The translations under genes were made by a program, and so were the position numbers. From Bacteroidetes bacterium UKL13-3 (GTDB taxonomy: Bacteria > Bacteroidota > Bacteroidia > UKL13-3), in the NCBI GenBank assembly GCA_001602415.1, contig CP012155.1, positions 186,001 through 250,000 on the forward strand: a stretch of 64,000 nt of DNA. The letters are read 5' to 3'. The notes under the pieces are model-generated. The model saw only the letters and a list, made by a program, of their open reading frames with translations. It was not told the DNA's origin and searched no databases. Position 1 is the first letter of the stretch, and every line of letters starts with the position of its first letter. Shown piece after piece: positions 33,930-42,094 of the stretch.

Positions 33930-34407
33930 AACTGCGCATGTATTTGAGGCATATTGCACTCAATCTAAAAGCTAAGCTTCTGGGCAGGAAAAATAGCCTC
34001 CACCTTTTACTGGTTTTACAACTTGGGTAATTCATAGTGGGGGGTATACCTCCACCAAACAATATGTAAATGATTAAAATGCATCATGAGCACATTCATT
34101 TGATTTTTAGTAAATGATTAAAACCAAATAGGAATCATGTATTACCTATAATAAATGGGTTAACAGCTATGATTTTGGATTTGAAACTTATGAAGTTGTT
34201 GGCTACAAAGGAAACGTAACTCTGCATCTCCTTAATGTTCTTTTTATATAACGAGTTAAGGCTTTCGGATTTGTTATAATCAAGAACTTTTATTTTAAAA
34301 ATATCTACAATTAGGTACTTTTTATAAATTTACATTAAAACGACATATGTATTCTTAAAATTGTCTTAAAATTCCTAATATTGCTAACTTCAAACAATAT
34401 GCGACTC
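33930..34407. other. Intergenic region before the sugar-amidination island
   Basis: No intact gene is seen. Bases 34190-34225 are 28/36 identical to 36987-37022, beyond the other end of the three-gene island. In one frame this stretch reads FETYEVVGYKGNVTL before a stop, and looks like a decayed coding fragment. A TATAATAAAT element precedes both copies (34147 and 36962). Confidence 0.45.
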
Positions 34408-35007
34408 ATGGTTTCTTTACTTAATTGTGGTATAGGTAATATTTCTTCAGTACATGAGTGTTTGTCTGACTTAGGAATGACCATTAATATGGTTCAAACA
34501 AAAGAGGATATTGCACCCAATTCAGTTTTAGTTATTTGCGGTGTCGGCAGTTTTGATGAATGTATTGAAAGACTTGAGGTGTTAGGTTTATTAAACACCA
34601 TTCATGAAATAGTGAATGTCGGATCTCAAAAAGTTTTGGGCATCTGTTTAGGTATGCAAATACTCACCTTATCTAGCGAGGAAGGAAATAAAACTGGAAT
34701 AGGATATTTTCCAGTAAGAGTAAAACGCTTAACCGCGAAAAAAGGACTGCCAGTGCCTCATATTGGTTGGAACACTATTCAAGAGAAATTAAAATCACCT
34801 TTAATTTCATTGTCTGAAGCCGACAGGTATTATTTTTCTCATCAATATGCAGTAGTTGACAGTTGCGCCTATACTGCTGGGGTTACACAATATGGAGAAA
34901 TTTTTAGTAGTATGTTATTTAAAGACAAAACGCTTGGTGTTCAATTTCATCCTGAAAAAAGTTACGGAGCTGGAAAAAAGTTATTGTATGAATTTTTGTC
35001 AAACTAA
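34408..35007 (+). CDS. hisH: HisH-type glutamine amidotransferase of sugar amidination
   Basis: The roughly 199-residue class I glutaminase has the nucleophile Cys in GICLGMQIL and the His-Glu pair in GVQFHPEKS. It starts MVSLLNCGIGN, aligning with the usual HisH start; ATG 34399 and TTG 34381 are alternatives. It would release ammonia from glutamine. No other histidine-biosynthesis gene is nearby. The neighbours are a HisF-like protein and a sugar amidotransferase, so it most likely serves acetamidino-sugar synthesis, as HisH2 does in the Pseudomonas O-antigen pathway, not histidine synthesis. Confidence 0.85.
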   Translation: MVSLLNCGIGNISSVHECLSDLGMTINMVQTKEDIAPNSVLVICGVGSFDECIERLEVLGLLNTIHEIVNVGSQKVLGICLGMQILTLSSEEGNKTGIGYFPVRVKRLTAKKGLPVPHIGWNTIQEKLKSPLISLSEADRYYFSHQYAVVDSCAYTAGVTQYGEIFSSMLFKDKTLGVQFHPEKSYGAGKKLLYEFLSN

Positions 35008-35014
35008 ATAATTT

Positions 35015-35746
35015 ATGATTCTAAAAAGGCGGATTCCAATCATACTTGTATTAAACGAAAGAGCGGTTGTTACAACAAACTTTAAAAATCCTTATTATGT
35101 TTCTGACCCTGAAAATTTGATAAAAATATATAGTGAGAAGGAGGTGGATGAGCTTATGGTATTGCAGATTAATGAACGATTTGGATTGTCGAATAATTTT
35201 GTCTATCTGCGTAAATTGGCGAAACTGTGTAAAAGTCCTTTATTGATGGGCGGAGGTATAAACAGTATAAAACAGATAGAAATGCTTATTGAGGCAGGAG
35301 TGGAGCGAGTTCTTTTGGGTAAACATGCCATACAATCTCCTCAATTTTTGAAAGAATCGGCTAAAAAATTTGGCAGTTCAAGTCTTACCGTGAATATTGA
35401 TTATACAGGCGGTATTGATTTGAAAACACGTCAGTGTAAATATAGTACAGGTAGCAATTTACTTCAAATGGCAATTCAAATGCAGGATGCAGGTGCCGGA
35501 GAAATTGTTTTTACCTCTGTTGACCGCAATGGAACCCGATATGGATATGATAGGCAATTGATTGATGATATTTCTACCCATCTCAACGTTCCAGTTATAT
35601 TAAATGGAGGTTGTGCCAGCAAACAATCAATGAATGATATTTTGTTTCATCCGGATATTGCTGGAGCAGGGGCATCAACAGCGATTTTTATAAGGGAGCC
35701 AAATCAAGCAGTTTTACCTGTTTATCCAACCAATGTTTCTAAATGA
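35015..35746 (+). CDS. hisF: HisF-like ammonia-channel subunit of sugar amidination
   Basis: The 243-residue (beta-alpha)8 protein keeps HisF landmarks such as LMGGGIN, the ligand loop VNIDYTGG and VILNGGC. The first catalytic Asp of true HisF (CLDVKDGRVVKG) is replaced: the strand reads IILVLNERAVVT. It therefore probably does not cyclise imidazole glycerol phosphate but passes ammonia to the next enzyme, as proposed for HisF2 proteins of O-antigen clusters. It begins 7 bases after hisH and overlaps the next gene by 4 bases. Confidence 0.85.
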   Translation: MILKRRIPIILVLNERAVVTTNFKNPYYVSDPENLIKIYSEKEVDELMVLQINERFGLSNNFVYLRKLAKLCKSPLLMGGGINSIKQIEMLIEAGVERVLLGKHAIQSPQFLKESAKKFGSSSLTVNIDYTGGIDLKTRQCKYSTGSNLLQMAIQMQDAGAGEIVFTSVDRNGTRYGYDRQLIDDISTHLNVPVILNGGCASKQSMNDILFHPDIAGAGASTAIFIREPNQAVLPVYPTNVSK

Positions 35747-36939
35747 AAGCAGAGCAAGTTTATAATCAGTATGCAGCATTGTTTCCCTTAAACGGTTCAA
35801 AAAACAATTTCCCTTATCAGCAGTGTAGCATCAGTGTAATGGATAATATTGCAGATAGTAATATTCGATTTGATAAAGATGGAATGTGTAATTATTACCA
35901 CGAATATCAACGCGCAGCAAAAAAGTTATTGCTTAAAGGCGAGGCTGGTAATTTAAGATGGAAACAAACTGTCGAAAAAATAAAACGGGATAAAGGTGGA
36001 AATAAATATGATTGTCTAATTGGGTTAAGCGGGGGAATTGATAGCTCTTACGTTTGTTTATTGGCTAAAGAGGAAGGACTTAATCCTCTCATATTACATT
36101 TTGATAATACATGGAACTCTGAACAATCTATTCGTAATGTAGAGAGTTTATTAGATACGCTAACATTCGACTATGAAACACACGTAGTAGATAATAAAAC
36201 ATTTGAAGCTTTGCAAAAGGCTTACATTAAAAGTTCAGTTGTTGATTTGGATATTATTACAGATCATGCAATTTGGATATTGCAATACAGGATTGCTTTG
36301 AAAAAAAACATTAAGCATGTTATTAGCGGTTCAAATTTCTCAACTGAAATGGTGCTACCTCCTGATTGGTATTTTAATTGGAAGGATCAGAAAAATATGT
36401 TGTCCATAATAAAGCATACCTACCCCAATTCTATTGATTTATCAACGTTCCCAACAGCTTCTTTTAAAGAGATTAATCAATTTGCTAAAATTACCAATCT
36501 CGCAATACACAGTCCTATTGATTGGTTGGATTTTGACAAGGGTAAAGTACAATCGGAGATTGAGCGGAAGTTAAATTGGAAAGCATTTCAGGGAAAACAC
36601 TATGAATCCATTTGGACTCGATTTTATCAATGTTATATACTTCCTGTAAAATACAATATTGATAAACGAAAAGCACATTTATCAAACCTTATTTATTCAA
36701 ATCAACTTACAAAGGAAGAAGCAATTGAGATATTAAAGGAACCATCTTACTCGCGGGAATTACTAAAAGCAGATATGGATTTGATTTTAAGCAGATTGGA
36801 ATGGACACATGATGAGTTTGAACATATAATGAAAATGCCGGTGCGAAAACACACGGATTTTGCCTATCAGCGAACGCTCAGAAATCAATTCAAACCAATC
36901 TTTAACCTTGCACGAGCGATCAAAAATAGTTGTTATTAG
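35743..36939 (+). CDS. N-acetyl sugar amidotransferase (WbpG/PseA type)
   Basis: The 398-residue PP-loop enzyme has the ATP-pyrophosphatase motif in LIGLSGGIDSSYVCLLA (about residues 90-105). An early Cys-containing segment (QQCSISVMDN) and a later GSNFSTE are typical of the N-acetyl sugar amidotransferase family. It converts an acetamido to an acetamidino group on a nucleotide-linked sugar, using ammonia made by HisH and passed through HisF. ATGA overlap with hisF shows coupling. No other surface-sugar genes adjoin it, so the sugar scaffold is made elsewhere. Confidence 0.85.
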   Translation: MKAEQVYNQYAALFPLNGSKNNFPYQQCSISVMDNIADSNIRFDKDGMCNYYHEYQRAAKKLLLKGEAGNLRWKQTVEKIKRDKGGNKYDCLIGLSGGIDSSYVCLLAKEEGLNPLILHFDNTWNSEQSIRNVESLLDTLTFDYETHVVDNKTFEALQKAYIKSSVVDLDIITDHAIWILQYRIALKKNIKHVISGSNFSTEMVLPPDWYFNWKDQKNMLSIIKHTYPNSIDLSTFPTASFKEINQFAKITNLAIHSPIDWLDFDKGKVQSEIERKLNWKAFQGKHYESIWTRFYQCYILPVKYNIDKRKAHLSNLIYSNQLTKEEAIEILKEPSYSRELLKADMDLILSRLEWTHDEFEHIMKMPVRKHTDFAYQRTLRNQFKPIFNLARAIKNSCY

Positions 36940-36986
36940 GAAAGATTAAAGAACGATTAGGTATAATAAATACTACAAGCAAATTA

Positions 36987-37022
36987 ACGAAGTTGTCGGC
37001 TATTAAGTAAACTTAACCCTCC
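36987..37022 (+). repeat. Downstream copy of imperfect direct repeat flanking the island
   Basis: 28 of 36 bases match 34190-34225 in the same orientation, with TATAATAAAT a short distance upstream in both. In the corresponding frame it reads NEVVGY, stop, VNLTL, so it is a decayed version of the same fragment. Confidence 0.5.
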
Positions 37023-37138
37023 TTCGGCTGTTTGAATGATTAAACATGTATATTTGTGCTGCAAATGAATAGGAGATTATTCATTTTGTGATTCATGTAA
37101 ATTTCATTTTTTCACAACCAATTAATTATAGAAAAATC

Positions 37139-37744
37139 ATGTCATTCGAACTACCAAAATTGCCTTATGAGTACACTGCACTAGAGCCTCATATGGATGC
37201 TCGTACTATGGAAATTCATCATAGCAAACACCATAATGCATACGTTACCAATTTAAACAATGCTATTGCCGGAACAGATGCCGAGAAGCTAACCATTGAA
37301 GAGATTTGTAAACACATCAGTAAATACCCTGCTGCAGTGCGCAACAACGGTGGTGGTCATTACAACCATTCATTTTTTTGGACCATATTAAGCGGAACGC
37401 CATCGTCTCCTTCAGCTAAACTAGAGGCTGCCATTAATGCTGATTTAGGTGGAATGGATAAGTTCAAGGAAGAGTTTAACAAAGCGGCAACAACACGTTT
37501 TGGTTCGGGATGGGCTTGGTTATGTGTTGAAAATGGAAAGTTGAAAGTATGTTCAACACCCAACCAGGATAATCCGTTAATGGATGTTGTAACAGATTGT
37601 AATGGAACACCTGTTTTAGGATTAGATGTTTGGGAGCATGCATATTATTTGCACTACCAAAACCGCAGACCAGATTATTGTACAGCATTTTGGAATGTTG
37701 TGAATTGGGCAGAAGTAAGCCGCAGATTTGAGGCCGCATTGTAA
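37139..37744 (+). CDS. Superoxide dismutase, Mn-type
   Basis: The 201-residue product starts at [17 protein letters not shown]; an upstream in-frame ATG at 37088 would add an unconserved stretch. Metal ligands are visible as the first His in [11 protein letters not shown], the His in [11 protein letters not shown] and Asp/His in [11 protein letters not shown]. Gly in GGGHYNH together with Gln in TPNQDNPLM points to the manganese rather than the iron type. It removes superoxide in the cytosol. A small gene follows after 10 bases and probably shares its transcript. Confidence 0.94.
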   Translation: MSFELPKLPYEYTALEPHMDARTMEIHHSKHHNAYVTNLNNAIAGTDAEKLTIEEICKHISKYPAAVRNNGGGHYNHSFFWTILSGTPSSPSAKLEAAINADLGGMDKFKEEFNKAATTRFGSGWAWLCVENGKLKVCSTPNQDNPLMDVVTDCNGTPVLGLDVWEHAYYLHYQNRRPDYCTAFWNVVNWAEVSRRFEAAL

Positions 37745-37754
37745 TTAATAACAA

Positions 37755-38057
37755 ATGGATACTGCATTAAATTTAAGAGATATTCCTGCTATTACTTCAA
37801 TAGAGTTGGCTTCTTGCACCTTTGCACAAAATGAAATTTACACACGTGTTGAAGATATGCGCGTGCGTTTAACTTCATTGGATAAGGCAGTTGTTATGTG
37901 TAGAAGTGAAAAAGTTAATACACTGTTGGTTGTAAATACGGTTAATGGTTTTCGTTCAATCAAAACCAATATACTGATGTTAAATCCGAAGGGAATTATT
38001 ATTGAAGGGAATATTTCGATTCCCATGCACGCTATATACAGTGTGAATATTGAATGA
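37755..38057 (+). CDS. Hypothetical 100-residue protein
   Basis: I do not recognise the family. The protein is soluble, mixed alpha/beta, without signal peptide (MDTALNLRDIPAITSIELAS). It ends in a beta-rich part (IIIEGNISIPMHAIYSVNIE). The 10-base gap to the superoxide dismutase gene and the shared terminator at 38079 indicate co-transcription. Confidence 0.7.
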   Translation: MDTALNLRDIPAITSIELASCTFAQNEIYTRVEDMRVRLTSLDKAVVMCRSEKVNTLLVVNTVNGFRSIKTNILMLNPKGIIIEGNISIPMHAIYSVNIE

Positions 38058-38078
38058 GAAAATCAATTCCTATTTTCG

Positions 38079-38108
38079 AAAATGCCCGCTCATTGTAGTG
38101 GGCATTTT
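38079..38108 (+). terminator. Terminator of the sod transcript
   Basis: Arms AAAATGCCCGCT and AGTGGGCATTTT with one G-T wobble and a 6-base loop, followed by T residues, 22 bases after the stop of the small gene. Confidence 0.88.
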
Positions 38109-38170
38109 TATTTATGCTACTTGTACCGTTATTTTTTTACCTTACATTCATAAATCATCAAATTTTACTT

Positions 38171-38608
38171 ATGAAAAGTTTATTGTTTTCGCTGCTGTTT
38201 TTACTTGCATCAGCAGCCTTTGCGCAAAAACAAATTATGCCCGATAAAACCATGATTATGCGTGTGCTTTCCAATCAGCAAAAAGCATGGAATGACGGAA
38301 GAATAGAAGATTTTATGAACGGTTATTGGCAGAGTGATTCGCTTGTGTTTATTGGCAAAAAGGGTATTACCAAAGGGTGGCAACAAACGCTTGATAATTA
38401 TAAAAAATCATACCCCGATAAAGTGTCAATGGGCAAACTTGAGTTTACGATTATAGCTGTTGCACTACTCTCAAAAACCAGCGCGCATGTTGTTGGCAAG
38501 TGGCATTTGAAAAGAGAGCTATCAAAAGGAGACTTGGAAGGACATTTTACCTTGTTGTTTAAAAAGATGAATAAACGTTGGGTGATAGTTAGCGACCATT
38601 CCAGTTAG
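38171..38608 (+). CDS. Secreted SnoaL/DUF4440-like protein
   Basis: The 145-residue protein has a signal peptide (MKSLLFSLLFLLASAAFA, cut before Gln). An NTF2-like fold of the DUF4440 type follows: QQKAWNDGRIEDFMNGYWQSDSL near the start and GHFTLLFKKMNKRWVIVSDHSS at the end. Earlier in-frame ATGs (from 38114) would bury the signal peptide. Members are small periplasmic ligand-binding or isomerase-like proteins; the ligand is unknown. Confidence 0.85.
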   Translation: MKSLLFSLLFLLASAAFAQKQIMPDKTMIMRVLSNQQKAWNDGRIEDFMNGYWQSDSLVFIGKKGITKGWQQTLDNYKKSYPDKVSMGKLEFTIIAVALLSKTSAHVVGKWHLKRELSKGDLEGHFTLLFKKMNKRWVIVSDHSS

Positions 38609-38680
38609 GTTGCAAAACTTCTGTAAACGTTACAAACCAATGTGGTTTACTCATCGCTTTTTAATTTAATGAGTATGCTA

Positions 38681-39484
38681 TCATCGAACAGTGTATCGTT
38701 TTCTAACCAAATCATACGTGGCAAAATAGCCAACGGCTCCACCTTTTATGTTTGTAGGTAAATTTGCAGGGGGCACCTGAAATGGCCCTGGTGCACCTGA
38801 TGCTTGTTCGTTATATGAGGCAATAAAATCATTCATATCTTTGGTAACAGAGCGGAAAATAAGTATTACTTCTTCACCCTTCTGAAACCGTGTAAAAGGA
38901 AGTTCGAATGGATAACGAACGTTAATTGGGGTTTCATCGCTATTAAATAAAATTCGGTTATCAAACATTGAATCGCGTTGAACAATCGTATCAAAATAGC
39001 CTAAACGAAAATAGGTGTATTTGATTTTTGGACGATCGTCAAAACCAATGTAGTTAATTGAATATCCTTCATCAAAGAAACCTTCGGCTGGTTTGAACAC
39101 CTGGAAAACAGTATCGATGCGGAACATTGGTTCAAGTATTGATGATGCAGTATAAGTATTGCCATCTGCAACAACACTTAAGTTATAATTCTGCCCAATA
39201 ATTCCTTTATAAGGACTTGCAGGCCTGTAAATACCATTGTTTACGTGCGTGAAAGTTGTTCCATTAACTGTAACCGTTGCATTTGTAATAGGCTCATTTT
39301 TATTGGCAGAATAATAATCAGCTGTTCGTGTTACCTTTACAAATGAGCTATCCATTTCGGTAGTAACTTCGGATTCAATTACTACTTTTTGTGTACCTCC
39401 GGGTATATCTAAATCTATTTCTTCCTGGCATGATTGCAAGGTGAATAAAACCAAAACTAAGCTAAATAAAAATGGATGTTTCAT
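38681..39484 (-). CDS. DUF4249 lipoprotein
   Basis: The 267-residue protein has a lipobox (LFTLQSC, Cys19) followed by acidic residues (QEEIDLD), which favour surface export of lipoproteins in this phylum. DUF4249 features include KVVIESEVT, ITNATVTVNG and the final GGAVGYFATYDL. DUF4249 genes are usually paired with a TonB-dependent receptor, as here (23 bases downstream of it). It may act as the lid or substrate-binding partner, by analogy with SusD. Confidence 0.88.
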   Translation of the reverse strand: MKHPFLFSLVLVLFTLQSCQEEIDLDIPGGTQKVVIESEVTTEMDSSFVKVTRTADYYSANKNEPITNATVTVNGTTFTHVNNGIYRPASPYKGIIGQNYNLSVVADGNTYTASSILEPMFRIDTVFQVFKPAEGFFDEGYSINYIGFDDRPKIKYTYFRLGYFDTIVQRDSMFDNRILFNSDETPINVRYPFELPFTRFQKGEEVILIFRSVTKDMNDFIASYNEQASGAPGPFQVPPANLPTNIKGGAVGYFATYDLVRKRYTVR

Positions 39485-39507
39485 AATATAGAAGTAAGAG
39501 GTGGTTT

Positions 39508-41916
39508 TTAGAATTTGAAGTTATAGGTTACTGCAGGAACAAAAGTAAATAGGTACGACTTATAAGCAGTAGGAACGCCTTGGTCGTTGTTCTTATATGT
39601 AATAGTGTAGGCATTTTTTCTGCCATACGCATTGTATAACGAAAATACCCAACTTCCTTCGTAAGGTCGCTTTTTCAGCAGCCAAAGTGGATTTGCTTCT
39701 GTTTTTTTCTGATTGATGGTGAGTGACAAATCTAAACGGTGGTATGCGGGGAATCTTGCTCCATTACGTTTACTGTAATCAATACTTACCTCATTTCCTT
39801 CAAAAAGTGAATAGCGCTGTGATGCAATGGTAAAGGCTTCTCCCGTTGCATAAATAAAGCTACCGCCAAAACTTACACGTTTGGAAAGTTCCTGGTTTAC
39901 CACAACTGTTAAATAATGTCTTCTATCAAAACGGAAAGCGTACCACTCTCCATTGTTTACATTATCGGCTTGGCGTTCTGATTTTGCTAAAGTATAACCT
40001 ACCCAACCAGTAGTTGTTCCACGTTGTTTACGCACAAAAAATTCAACTCCGTAGGCTCTTCCTTGGCCCGAAACAACTTGCGCTTCAGTGGCTTCGTTAA
40101 ATTGCAAATCGGCAGCATCTCTAATCTCTACGGTGTTTTTTATCTGTTTATAGTATACCTCAACCGAAGCCTCAATGATGTTGTTATTAAAGTTTTTAAA
40201 ATAACCGGCAGCTACTTGATCGGCCATTTGTGGTTTAATATATTTATCGGAAGGAGTCCAAAACTCTTGTCCGGTAGATGCAGAAATATTTTGTATGAGA
40301 TGCATGTACTGAAACATTCTGTTGTATGATAATTTTACCGAACTTGAAGCATCTAATAAGTATGTAAGGTTAAATCGAGGCTCAAAACCTACAAAGGTAT
40401 TGTAAACTTCGCCACTGCTGTAATTGGTGTATTTATTATTGGTATCCTTTGGCGCTTCTTTGATAAAACCATTATCAATAATTGTGGGATTGCCACCAAT
40501 ATAATTGATGCTGCGACCATCGCCAATGTTTGAAAATACCGAAATCCGTCCGCCATACTCCACCGTTGCACGCGAACCAATTTTTAAGATATGACTAACA
40601 TAATAGGCTTGTTCAAACGCCTTCTTTTGTGGCAGTGTGGCAGCACTTACAATTGATTCACTGGTTATTGGTACGCGCCTTCCTGGTTCGAAAATAAAGT
40701 ACGTTTGTTTGGTTCCGAATTTCAAGCTGCTTTTTGGAGAGATGAAATAACTTCCATCAACTTTGATATTGGCATCGTTGATGAAATTGCTTCGTCTAAA
40801 GTTTAGGTTTTTTGCGATATTAAAATCCAAATCGTAATCGTATCGGCTGTATACTAAACTTGTGTTGATGAATAAACGGTTGCTAAAAATATGGTTCCAG
40901 CGAGCCGTTGTTGTTAGGTTGCCCCATCCAAATCCAAATACGCCACCAAATCCTAACTTATCTCTACCGTAGTAGGTAGATAAAAACAATTTATCCTTAT
41001 CACTTATTGTGTAATTCAGTTTCACGTTTAAATCGCCAAAGTATGCCGAAACGCCATCTAATTGGTTACTAAAAGGGAAGAAAATATCAAAATAACTTCT
41101 TCTTCCCGAAACCATAAACGATGATTTATCTTTAATGAGCGGACCTTCTACCGTTAAACGTGATGATAAAACGCCAATACCTCCTGATACATTGTAGTTT
41201 TTTGAATTTCCATCTTTCATTCGCACATCTAAAACGGATGCTAATCTACCCCCATATTGAGCAGGAATCCCTCCTTTGTAAATTTCAAAGTCCTTAATCG
41301 CATCACCGTTAAACGTGGAGAAAAAGCCTAAAACATGGGATGGGTTGTATACCACAGCTTCATCAAGTAAAACAAGGTTGTGATCTATATTTCCGCCACG
41401 AACAATGAGGTTGGAACTTCCATCTCCGGCAGCTTGCACTCCAGGTAATAACTGAACAGCTTTAATGATATCAACTTCACCTAACAATAAAGGAATTTTT
41501 TTCACTTCCTTGATGTCTACTTTTACCACACTCATTTTGTTTTGTTCAACATTACGAGCGTCTGCTTTATCTGTGCTGATAACAACTTCTTTTAATTCAG
41601 TTTTATCTTCTAAAAGTTCCGTATTCACTTTTTGGTCGGTATCCACGAGGTCTATTTCTTTGTGTTGGGTAACATAACCAAGGTAAGAAATAGATAGTTT
41701 GTATTTTCCGGGAGGTACGCTCAGGGCATAAAATCCATAGCTGTTGGTTGCAACCCCAGTTTTAAGTTCTTCAATAAAAACATTAACACCAATAAGTACT
41801 TCACCATTTCGAGCATCTTTAATGGTTCCACTAACGGTATGGCGGGTTACTTTTTTTTGAGCAAAAGTAGCTGTTGCTACAAACAAGAATAGGTGTAAAA
41901 ATATGTATTTTTTCAT
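39508..41916 (-). CDS. TonB-dependent receptor with carboxypeptidase-regulatory domain
   Basis: The 802-residue protein has a signal peptide (ends TFA before Gln). A CarboxypepD_reg-like domain follows (about 25-105, HTVSGTIKDARNGEVLIGVNVFI), then a plug with NLIVRGGNIDHNLVLLDEAVV and GGIPAQYGGRLASVLDV, and a 22-strand-type barrel ending in Phe. It is upstream of the DUF4249 lipoprotein in the same operon. The cargo is not evident. Confidence 0.92.
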   Translation of the reverse strand: MKKYIFLHLFLFVATATFAQKKVTRHTVSGTIKDARNGEVLIGVNVFIEELKTGVATNSYGFYALSVPPGKYKLSISYLGYVTQHKEIDLVDTDQKVNTELLEDKTELKEVVISTDKADARNVEQNKMSVVKVDIKEVKKIPLLLGEVDIIKAVQLLPGVQAAGDGSSNLIVRGGNIDHNLVLLDEAVVYNPSHVLGFFSTFNGDAIKDFEIYKGGIPAQYGGRLASVLDVRMKDGNSKNYNVSGGIGVLSSRLTVEGPLIKDKSSFMVSGRRSYFDIFFPFSNQLDGVSAYFGDLNVKLNYTISDKDKLFLSTYYGRDKLGFGGVFGFGWGNLTTTARWNHIFSNRLFINTSLVYSRYDYDLDFNIAKNLNFRRSNFINDANIKVDGSYFISPKSSLKFGTKQTYFIFEPGRRVPITSESIVSAATLPQKKAFEQAYYVSHILKIGSRATVEYGGRISVFSNIGDGRSINYIGGNPTIIDNGFIKEAPKDTNNKYTNYSSGEVYNTFVGFEPRFNLTYLLDASSSVKLSYNRMFQYMHLIQNISASTGQEFWTPSDKYIKPQMADQVAAGYFKNFNNNIIEASVEVYYKQIKNTVEIRDAADLQFNEATEAQVVSGQGRAYGVEFFVRKQRGTTTGWVGYTLAKSERQADNVNNGEWYAFRFDRRHYLTVVVNQELSKRVSFGGSFIYATGEAFTIASQRYSLFEGNEVSIDYSKRNGARFPAYHRLDLSLTINQKKTEANPLWLLKKRPYEGSWVFSLYNAYGRKNAYTITYKNNDQGVPTAYKSYLFTFVPAVTYNFKF

Positions 41917-42094
41917 AGTAGTTAAACGGCCCGCAAAAGTATGCTAACTTTTGTAAAAAACACAGGTTATTCAACTAAAGGTTGAATATTATCGGTGAGC
42001 GGAATGAATAACGACTTGAACGGTAAAATAGATTTTCATCTCTGTTTTGCTTATTAACATTAACAGTTAAAGGTTGTTAGGTGAGTTTGATAAG

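Noticed and set aside
34135-34260. Small gene encoding ...NKWVNSYDFGFETYEVVGYKGNVTL
   Set aside because: The frame has no start codon after its upstream stop, and its second copy at 36987 contains a stop. A decayed fragment is more likely than a gene.
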